This document shows positions 49,360 to 64,000 of a DNA stretch of 64,000 nucleotides, piece after piece. The notes under the pieces were generated by a model that saw only the letters and a list, made by a program, of their open reading frames with translations, was not told where the DNA came from and ran no database searches. The position numbers and the translations under genes are program-made. Position 1 is the first letter of the stretch, and each line of letters starts with the position of its first letter. Origin of the DNA: Phoronis australis. Taxonomy: Eukaryota; Phoronida; Phoronidae. Location: contig NMRA01000303.1 of the NCBI GenBank assembly GCA_002633005.1, positions 286,512 to 350,511 of the forward strand, given 5' to 3'.

Positions 49360-51185
49360 CCTCCCCCAAAACCTCAGGATGCAACTGACCATTCCAAGAA
49401 GAGAACAGACAATTCACGGAAAAAAGTTAAAATACCGTTTCATACTCAGGGGCAGGTGTTAAATTTTACAATTACAGGGAAATTCACACAATATTTAGAC
49501 GCATCCCAAATCAGACACGTGTTGTTAAGTGCAGAGTTGACCACAAGATCGCATGCTAGTTGCCAGGTTTAAGTTAGATTTTACAATAAGACGAACAACA
49601 TAAATTGTGTACAATTTATATAAGTCACAAAGCACTGGATATTTGGTACGAAGTGACAATTGCACCAACGTTCATACAGATGAAGGAGTTCAACAAAATG
49701 TCAGTAATGTCATTACTGAGGGTACATTCAACAGAAGTAAAGTAGACTACAAAACTAACTAGACACCGGAATTGTTGGTAGAACGAAACGGCGTATGGAA
49801 TTTTATTTTTTATTTTCTAGTTTCGCAATTTTCACGTACTTTTCCATCTAGGCAAGCGTCTAGAGACGGTAAATTTGGATTCACAGCTTGTCTGCACTCG
49901 TGAACATGATTTCCTGTTCAATTACTGTACATGTTATGAGTGCCACTTTCATAGTATTTACATATGAGGCTACAGCAGATGTGGAACTTGCAGGGTTGAT
50001 GACACTTGCAATAAACAGTGAAGGCTGCCTGTCTGAACATTAAACTGACAAAGCATGATGGAGCAATTCTAGCCTTTTCTCCAGTGACGTTCATGTCTGC
50101 CTGTGACTGCTTCGACTCCTGAGGGTGGTAATGCAGAGTCTGTCATCTTAGACAAATTCAAATCATCACATTGTTGACTGTCACTAGTATCATGTGTTAC
50201 ATTAATTAACGGCATCTGAAAAAAGATGTGTACAGGTACAGACTATCAGGTTTGTGATGTTTATAGCTGCTTTAACTCGTACATTTTCAGGTTCAAAATC
50301 ACTGGACATGCTAGCTGCAGCACCAGAAATCAAGACATGCACAAGAGAAAGGTGCGGAACGGATTCTCATTAATAAGCAACTGAGGCATGATTTGAGAGG
50401 TGCTTGGGCTGAAACAAAGAAGCAGGATTCATCGAATTAACAAACAATGTAGACATAGACATTGCTACTCTGTTGAGAAACACAGGGTGAATGGAAATAA
50501 GACTAACATTGAGCATTAGTCAAGTTTCAGTTATGAGTGCAATTTTTATTTTTTTTTGTGCCAGATGGTGCCTAGAGCCCTTCATTTGTATGAGGAAGAC
50601 ATTGAGCATTAAAGCCATTCTACTAATAGGCCATTTCTTATTAGCACTTGTGAAACTTTTGTTCAATTTTGAAGTCCTTAACCTGGACAATATTTTCAAT
50701 ATTTCACAAGAGGCAAGTTGTACTAAATTTGCGTAATTTAGGCATCATATTGAGCTTAGCATTCAGGAGAATAGGGTAATAAATCTACTCCTTAGAATAC
50801 CTATTTCACACAATGTCCAGGTTGGTTGTTTTCATTTAGTTTTGGTCTCAAGCTGTAGAGTTGTGTTGTAAGGCAAATTATCATTGCTTGTTTCCTATGG
50901 TTATGGTCCTGTCGGAATGTTGTTTTTAGCTTAACATCTTATTTTATCTTATTTTGAAGTTGCCCGTTGTTACCTGCCAATGTAGGGCTCGACATATCTT
51001 CAATAGAAACGGTGTTTTTTCTCTTCACTCAAAGTCCTAACGAATGCATAAATACACTAAAAGTGAGTTGCATGTAATACTCACATGATACGCTAAAGCA
51101 TACCCTACATGTTGACCATGGTCAGTGTTCTTAACTTGATCAGTAACTTAGCCAGATAGGACAGCGGACAATTGGCCTGTGCTTG
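49360..51185. other. Unannotated sequence
   Basis: About 1.8 kb without a recognised gene or repeat. Confidence 0.5.
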
Positions 51186-51437
51186 TTAAAGGCGAAGGCA
51201 ACCTTTTTTCATGTCATTTTTAGCAAAAATAAGGTTCGTTGGTTGTCCCAGACATTTTCAACTTAATTACAGCTTTTCGTAATTTAATTAAATATTCGTT
51301 CTCTACTCCGGAAGTGACGTTTTGGGAGGCAAGCATTTCGCGCCAATTTCTATTCATACAGTCTGACTATGAGAGCTGTCCAGTCAGTCATTGATCTACC
51401 TAGTTTGTGATAAGTTCGGTCGTCGTTTGCTTTTGTT

Positions 51438-52964
51438 ATGCGCCCACATCATTATATGTGGACGCATTATGCCGTCATCTCTGTCCGTCCGTCCGTCCGG
51501 GCGGCGTCCGTCCGGCGTCCGGCGTCTGGCGTCCGGCGTCCGCTGCTCTATCTCCAAAACCCTTTGACATACGTTCATGAAATTTGGCACATATGTTCCA
51601 TTCATGAATGGGACGGCATGTGCGAACTTTCGGACGGATCCGACTACCGGTGTGCCCCCTAGTGGCAATTTTAATTTTTTTACGCTTACCTTTGTATCTT
51701 CACAAGTCCTTATTGGATTTTCATGAAATTTGGTATGTAGGCACCTATTAGTGAGATGACGCTATCCTCCCGTTTTCAGATGGATTCGACATAGTTTGCG
51801 CCACCTAGTGGCCATTTTTAGTGTTTTCGAGTCTGTTTTTGTGCGTCCACCCCTCTATCAACCAAACCGCTCAAAGGATGATTGTGAAAATTGGCATGTA
51901 TATGCTTACTATGTAGAGGATGGTTGACGATGATTTTCCGACGATTTCGACTACTGTGGCGCCTCCTAGTGGCAGTTTTGTTTTTTTGCGCCTATGGCTG
52001 TATCTCCTAAACCGTTCGCAGGATCTTTACAAATTGTGTAAGTATATTTATATGATGTTAACAACGGAAGATGACGACTTTTGGTCGGATCCGACTACCG
52101 GTGTGCCCCCTAGTGGCAATTTTAGTTTTTTACGCTTACCTTTGTATCTTCAAAAGTATTGAACGGATTTTCATGAAATTTGGTATGTAGGCACCTATTA
52201 GTGAGATGACGCTATCCTACTGTTTTCAGATGGATTCGACGTAGTTTGCGCCACCTAGTGGCCATTTTTACTGTTTTCGAGTCTGTATTTTTGCGTCCAC
52301 CCCTCTATCAACCAAACCGCTCAAAGGATGATTGTGAAAATTGGCGTGTATGTGCTTACTATAAGGAAGACAGCTGACAATGATTTTCAGACGATTTGGA
52401 CTACTGTGGCGCCTCCTAGTGGCAGTTTTGTTTTTTTGCGCCCATGGCTGTATCTCCCAAACCGTTTGCAGGATCTTTACTAAATTTAGCAAGTGTATTT
52501 ATGTGATGTTGACAACGGACGATGACGACTTTAGGATGATTCTGATTACCGGTATGCCTCTAGTGGCAATTTTAGTATTTGCCTCTAGTGGCAATTTTAG
52601 TATTTTACATTGACCTCTGTATTTTCATAGGTCTTCAGGTGTATACTTTGTGTTACTTCGTGACTGTGAAGGAAAAGTTCCAAGTAGAAATTTGTTTCTG
52701 GCATTCTAATGCTGTGCTAATCTCGTATGTTGGTAAATTTGTTTTTAATTCTATGTTTCTGTGGTGCTTTAAGCAACTGGTGTATAGGATGTGCTTGTAT
52801 TATGAAGATTACTCACATTTTGCCCCTAGCCTATTGAGGAGACAATGACCATGCCTTTCCATTTTGCAAAGTATGCCCTCTACTGGCCACTTTATGGTAC
52901 CAATAAACAACCCTAGAAGGATACCGTATGCGGTGCAATTGTGGGCGCATTTCAACGCTCCGCG
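51438..52964. mobile_element. 1.5-kb non-coding element inserted in THAP relic 2
   Basis: Comparison with relic 1 shows the host sequence is interrupted here. TTGCTTTTGTT (51427-51437) before and TTGCTCTTGTT (52965-52975) after look like an 11-bp target duplication. The left end is a hairpin (ATGCGCCCACAT against ATGTGGACGCAT, 51438-51467), and GTGGGCGCAT recurs near the right end (52941). The interior holds a GTCCGTCC-rich stretch and a higher-order repeat. Confidence 0.8.
51540..52620 (+). repeat. Higher-order repeat: three ~150-bp monomers per ~451-bp unit
   Basis: The anchor CCTAGTGGC or CTAGTGGCA recurs at 51658, 51804, 51965, 52109, 52254, 52415 and about 52559, spacing 146, 161, 144, 145, 161, 144. 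Monomers share words such as TTTTCATGAAATTTGG, GATTCGACT and AACCGNTNNNAGGAT. The same monomer type returns every third position at much higher similarity, giving two full higher-order units. Confidence 0.93.
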
Positions 52965-52990
52965 TTGCTCTTGTTTACGAGTCAGTCAAC

Positions 52991-53098
52991 ATGCCACACT
53001 GTTGCTGGGTACCCGGATGTACTCGTTATGGCCCAAAGGCTGTAAGCAGCCCTGCTGCGATGTTGAGTAGTGGGAGTGAATACAGGTCCAGTCCGTGA
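52991..53098 (+). pseudogene. THAP domain start, left arm of relic 2
   Basis: MPHCCWVPGCTRYGPK gives the C-x4-C start of a THAP finger, then the frame decays to a stop at 53096-53098. Homologous to 21024 downward in relic 1. Confidence 0.65.
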
Positions 53099-53205
53099 AG
53101 AGTACAGTTCGTCGTTCAATTAACAGATCGGTGAGCCAAACTTTATTGTGGACTTGATTAAAATATTGAAACTATTTAGAAGGTGCCAGGCGTCTGGCGA
53201 GGGAG

Positions 53206-53343
53206 TCACACGGTGGGGTGTAAGCAGTTTGTGTGCTCAGGTGAGAGTGTGTCGCGGTACACTCGCCGGGCAAATGGGACAGTTGTTCCTCTGTCTGTGA
53301 GATAATAATGAGTACATCCCGGTACGCAGCAACTGTGTGGCAT
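53206..53343 (-). pseudogene. THAP domain start, right arm of relic 2 (opposite strand)
   Basis: MPHSCCVPGCTHYYLT on the minus strand, the mirror of 52991-53098, then 29 codons without the expected LHRFP block and a stop. Confidence 0.65.
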
Positions 53344-53587
53344 GTTGACTAACTTGTAAACAATAGCAAACGATGACTGAACTTATCTCAACCGAGATGA
53401 AACAATGACTGTCTCAGCAGCTCTCACAGTCAGACTATATGAAAAGAAATTGGCGCGAAATGCTTGCTTCCCAAAACGTCACTTCCAGAGTAGAGAACGA
53501 ATAATTAATTAAATTACGAAAAGCTGTAATTAAGTGGAAAATATGTCTGGGATAACCAACGAACCTTATTTTTGCTAAAAAAGACAT

Positions 53588-54569
53588 AGTAATAGTAACT
53601 TGGCGATCGGAGGCACAGGTGTTTTTTATAAGCCTTGGTTTGTAAAAGGCTTGAGATTTATTAGAGATATGTATACCTCTGATGGTGATCTTGTTAGTCT
53701 AAACAATATGAAAAATAGGTTCGACGTGAAAACCAACTTTGTAGAATATAATGGTGTTGTTTCTGTTCTAAAAAGGTTTCAAAAAAGTCTATTTCAAAGT
53801 AAATTTAAAAGTGTTAATGTCTACTCTCCTTGCATGCCTTTAGCAATTACTCACTTACGGAAAGATTTGAAGGGTTGTAGACATATCTGTTCAGTCTTTA
53901 ATAACGTTAAGAAACCNNNNNNNNNNNNNNNNNNNNNNNNNNNNNNNNNNNNNNNNNNNNNNNNNNNNNNNNNNNNNNNNNNNNNNNNNNNNNNNNNNNN
54001 NNNNNNNNNNNNNNNNNNNNNNNNNNNNNNNNNNNNNNNNNNNNNNNNNNNNNNNNNNNNNNNNNNNNNNNNNNNNNNNNNNNNNNNNNNNNNNNNNNNN
54101 NNNNNNNNNNNNNNNNNNNNNNNNNNNNNNNNNNNNNNNNNNNNNNNNNNNNNNNNNNNNNNNNNNNNNNNNNNNNNNNNNNNNNNNNNNNNNNNNNNNN
54201 NNNNNNNNNNNNNNNNNNNNNNNNNNNNNNNNNNNNNNNNNNNNNNNNNNNNNNNNNNNNNNNNNNNNNNNNNNNNNNNNNNNNNNNNNNNNNNNNNNNN
54301 NNNNNNNNNNNNNNNNNNNNNNNNNNNNNNNNNNNNNNNNNNNNNNNNNNNNNNNNNNNNNNNNNNNNNNNNNNNNNNNNNNNNNNNNNNNNNNNNNNNN
54401 NNNNNNNNNNNNNNNNNNNNNNNNNNNNNNNNNNNNNNNNNNNNNNNNNNNNNNNNNNNNNNNNNNNNNNNNNNNNNNNNNNNNNNNNNNNNNNNNNNNN
54501 NNNNNNNNNNNNNNNNNNNNNNNNNNNNNNNNNNNNNNNNNNNNNNNNNNNCATAAAAAAAAAAAAAAT
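53588..54569 (+). mobile_element. 5'-truncated LINE (reverse-transcriptase ORF tail) with poly-A
   Basis: The frame from about 53600 reads GTGVFYKPWFVKGLRFIRDM, then DVKTNFVEYNGVVSVLKRF. This is typical of the region downstream of the RT domain in LINE ORF2 proteins ('W...GI.FI.DLL...F.IKTNFLQY'). The last part is lost in the N gap. An A14 tail (54555-54568) and flanking AAAGACAT (53580-53587 and 54570-54577) mark a target-primed insertion into the right TIR of the THAP element. Confidence 0.82.
53917..54551. other. Assembly gap, 635 N
   Basis: Run of N within the LINE; it hides its 3' ORF end and UTR. Confidence 1.
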
Positions 54570-54602
54570 AAAGACATGAAGAATGGTTGCCTTCGCCTTT
54601 AA

Positions 54603-54896
54603 ATACTCTGTCTTTTTGCTCTCGTTAGATTGACCTTCAGTGATTATCGCATAGATTTGGCAATGCAAATAATTCCTGAGATTATTCTATGTGAATAAAG
54701 AATACTCTTGTAACTTCTTATGAATGTCTTAAATGTAGGTTGGAATAATTTGATAACGATCCAGTCAAGCTATGTTACAAGGTATCTGTTTACCTGAGCC
54801 TTTTACGTTCCACACAGTCACTGTGTGATGTTATATTTATGGTCATATACAAGATTCCGTTGTACCTCAAGTGTGACACAAATTTCCTTGATTTCA
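54603..54896. other. Unannotated sequence
   Basis: Nothing recognised. Confidence 0.5.
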
Positions 54897-55131
54897 CTAG
54901 GGCTTGGAATTTCCCTCTTATTGGAGGATTTCCTCTTTTGATTTCGGTTTCCTCTTTGATTTTCAGTTTTCTCTTTTTTGTCTCTGCATCATTTTTTTGA
55001 CGTTTTTCTTGCAAAGATGTTTACTTCAGTTAATGCAAAAATATTTCTATCACACAAGCCTGTTATTTGTGGAACGATACGTCACCTGGAAAATTTTCCT
55101 CTTTTTTGTTGTTGGTCATTGCAAAGGCCTG
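54897..55131. mobile_element. Diverged, shortened relative of the 44010-44494 MITE
   Basis: AGGGCTTGGAATTTCC at the left, several TTTCCTCTT strings where the other has TTTCCGC, and TTTTTTGTTGTTGGTCATT before GCAAAGGCCTG at the right, all in the same order as the first copy. Confidence 0.65.
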
Positions 55132-55258
55132 CGTTACATGCCTATCAAATACTGCAGATGTCTGCTTTCGTTAGTGAATGCTACGATTTTGTTTTGCAAT
55201 CACCATAGTTGAAATGGGCCCTGCAATTTTTTTGCAACCTCTGTGCTTATCCCTTTGC

Positions 55259-55449
55259 TGTGGAACAGATGCCTAGGCAGGTTGTGTGGAACAGATGCCT
55301 AGGCAGGTTGTGTGGAACAGATGCCTAGGCAGGTTGTGTGGAACAGATGCCTAGGCAGGTTGTGTGGAACAGATGCATAGGCAGGTTGTGTGGAACAGAT
55401 GCCTAGGCAGGTTGTGTGGAACAGATGCCTAGGCAGGTTGTGTGGAACA
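55259..55449 (+). repeat. 26-bp tandem repeat, seven units plus partial
   Basis: Unit contains TGTGGAACAGATGCCTAGGC; one unit has CATAGGC. Confidence 0.97.
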
Positions 55450-56932
55450 TCTGTGTGACTCAAGTAGCTTGTTAGTAAGAGTCATAATAGGGGGAACTTG
55501 AGAACTATTCTTCAGAAAAATTGAAACTATGAATTTCACGTAATCATAAAAATTAGAGTTGTCCACTGAATCAGCTGGGATATTCTACTTAGCATGTTTT
55601 TGTTTTTGTCATTTACTGATTCTACTATCCCGCTTTTTGGATTTTAAGATTCAGTGTTCTTTTTCTTACCACAGCCCTGATAATGCAGATAACGGATAAT
55701 TAGCTGTGGGGAGGATTTACTGCATGATTGTAGCCAAGCTTTTTTAGTTTGCCCCTCCCCTACAAAATGAATGGTGAAATCATAAGGAGAGTCATAATTA
55801 ACAAATAATTATAATACATTTTTATTACATGTTTTAAAGATTACTTGATATTTTATATTTCCTATAGCCAATTCTACTTGCTAGTTTCAAATTGGTTTTC
55901 ATGTTATTAACGCAAAAACAGTTTTCCTCAATGTCAGCATGTTTCAGATAAAAAATAATTGTCATTCTCATTCATATTGTTTGCCATTTTTGAATAGAAG
56001 TGAGGATTTTTAGGAGATTGTTTTACATGTTTTATAAAATGTGTTGAATAGTTAACAAACTTAGTGTACCAAAGTGTACATTCCTTGCACAGGGTTGCAT
56101 GAGGTGGTAATTTTCTGCGAAATATAAATCTGTATTTTGGTTAAAAAAGAAACATTTCTTTATACTAATTTAATTGCTAAAGACCAGTATGGCTTAAATG
56201 CTGAATTTTGAATTGTTCTGAATTGATATCTTAGTCACAAACAGTTTAATACTAGAAATTCAGAGTATACGTCCGTCCCACTTATTCAAGTTACACAGAG
56301 TTGCCTAACAAAAAATTTAAGGTGCCATCTAAAAATTAGTATGTTATACTTTACATTCATTCCACTAAATTACAGTGTAAAAATGTGTGTTTTTGCAATT
56401 CACAAAAGAAAGTTAAACATTTTTCAAAAATTCAAATTCTCCGGGTATGTCCATCTCGCCCCTAACAATGTTCTGTTTTTTTGGACGAAAATTCGGTTCA
56501 TGGTTAATCAATCGAGCTGTTGTTTGTACATCCGCCACACACAAAATGACTGACCAGATATCCTGAAACGAGTTGAGCAATATGTGCATAGTACCTTTTG
56601 AGGGACCTTGGTAAATATAGCCTTCTTAGTATTCAGAGAACTCGCTCTCCACAAAGTCTTAAGACTGACTGAGCCACTCCACATCTCATGAAGTTAAGAT
56701 CTACTTGAAGACTTCAAATGGCTCATTTAGCTGCATAACCAATAATTTTGTGTGTCATTTCATTTCCTGGGGACTTGGATGATCACCATGTCAAATTGGC
56801 TTTCTCAGATTAAAATCGGTTGGGGATCTTGTTAGTTGCATAGCTTGTTGATTGACTATCAGTGTAACGTGCCATGTAATTACTAGTTGAAGGCGTGGAC
56901 AAGTGCTATTATCCTCCCCCTTGTCATTTCAG
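55450..56932. other. Unannotated AT-rich sequence upstream of beta-catenin exon
   Basis: No exon recognised; presumed 5' UTR intron, ending in the acceptor at 56931-56932. Confidence 0.5.
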
Positions 56933-56954
56933 ACTCTGCTACTATTCGTCAACT
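56933..56954 (+). other. CTNNB1: Beta-catenin 5' UTR portion of first coding exon
   Basis: A pyrimidine-rich tract followed by CAG (AG at 56931-56932) sits 22 bases before the ATG at 56955. This means the transcript is spliced upstream of the start codon and at least one non-coding 5' exon lies further left. Confidence 0.7.

Positions 56955-64000
<7,046 letters not shown>

Larger units (their letters stand above)
51186..54602 (+). mobile_element. THAP-type DNA transposon relic 2, hosting two later insertions
   Basis: Same termini as the element at 20170-21295: TTAAAGGCGAAGGCAACC at the left and its reverse complement ending 54602. The arms extend at least 300 bp once the inserts are removed, and both include a THAP start. 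The element is split by a 1.5-kb element at 51438-52964 and by a LINE at 53588-54569. The middle (53099-53205) matches the interior of relics 1 and 3. Confidence 0.85.

Noticed and set aside
51396-51668. Arg/Pro-rich frames over the GTCCGTCC stretch
   Set aside because: Low-complexity translation of a simple repeat inside a mobile element.
51438-52975. Helitron with terminal hairpin (AACGCTCCGCGTT near the right end)
   Set aside because: No CTRR end or A-T insertion site, and an apparent 11-bp target duplication argues against it.
55259-55449. CRISPR-like spacing of repeats
   Set aside because: Units are contiguous with no spacers; eukaryotic minisatellite. The same applies to the other tandem arrays.

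Overview
The window is metazoan nuclear DNA. It has spliced exons with GT-AG introns, long AT-leaning repeat-rich intergenic and intronic sequence, many DNA-transposon relics and minisatellites. There are no operons and no rRNA. The only gene I can name with confidence lies at the right end: the first seven coding exons of a beta-catenin (CTNNB1/armadillo) gene on the + strand, running off the window edge at 64000. The protein resembles beta-catenins of bilaterian invertebrates (MMWQQN and YLADSGIHSG near the N terminus, a [20 protein letters not shown]-type alpha-catenin segment). A marine invertebrate such as a non-vertebrate deuterostome or a lophotrochozoan is likely, but the species is not determinable from this alone.

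Layout. 1-10.5 kb: anonymous sequence with a CpG-rich patch (about 2.95-3.42 kb), small minisatellites, and a 0.65-kb tandem duplication (7.13-8.43 kb). 10.5-15.5 kb: three copies of one MITE, each with its own 9-10 bp target duplication, plus a 590-bp palindromic element. 15.5-20.2 kb: mostly featureless, with a pair of 95 percent identical 100-bp direct repeats. 20.2-21.3 kb: a relic transposon with a THAP zinc-finger fragment. 21.5-31 kb: old repeats, tandem arrays, a second THAP relic and a decayed transposon-like ORF. 31-56.9 kb: strongly T-over-A on the + strand in the parts I counted, compatible with a very long 5' UTR intron of the beta-catenin gene. This stretch holds hAT-like MITEs, a 1.45-kb TIR element with a reversed copy, and a nested complex at 51.2-54.6 kb: a THAP transposon interrupted by a 1.5-kb element with a three-monomer higher-order repeat and by a 5'-truncated LINE. 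56.9-64 kb: beta-catenin coding exons 1-7, whose first intron carries two minisatellites and whose second carries a 103-bp AT microsatellite.

A 470-bp repeat family recurs at 0.6, 8.8, 12.8 and 21.7 kb. The assembly has two sized N gaps (166 and 635 bp) and six single-N joins, several of them at repeats.

Functionally, the beta-catenin exons encode the phosphodegron, the alpha-catenin-binding segment and Arm repeats through about repeat 7, and both 'charged button' lysines are kept. Most other long reading frames are products of repeats or chance. No previously undescribed multi-gene system is evident. The most novel-looking structures are the transposon complex at 51-54.6 kb with its higher-order repeat, the THAP element whose two arms both carry a THAP start, and the triplicated MITE.
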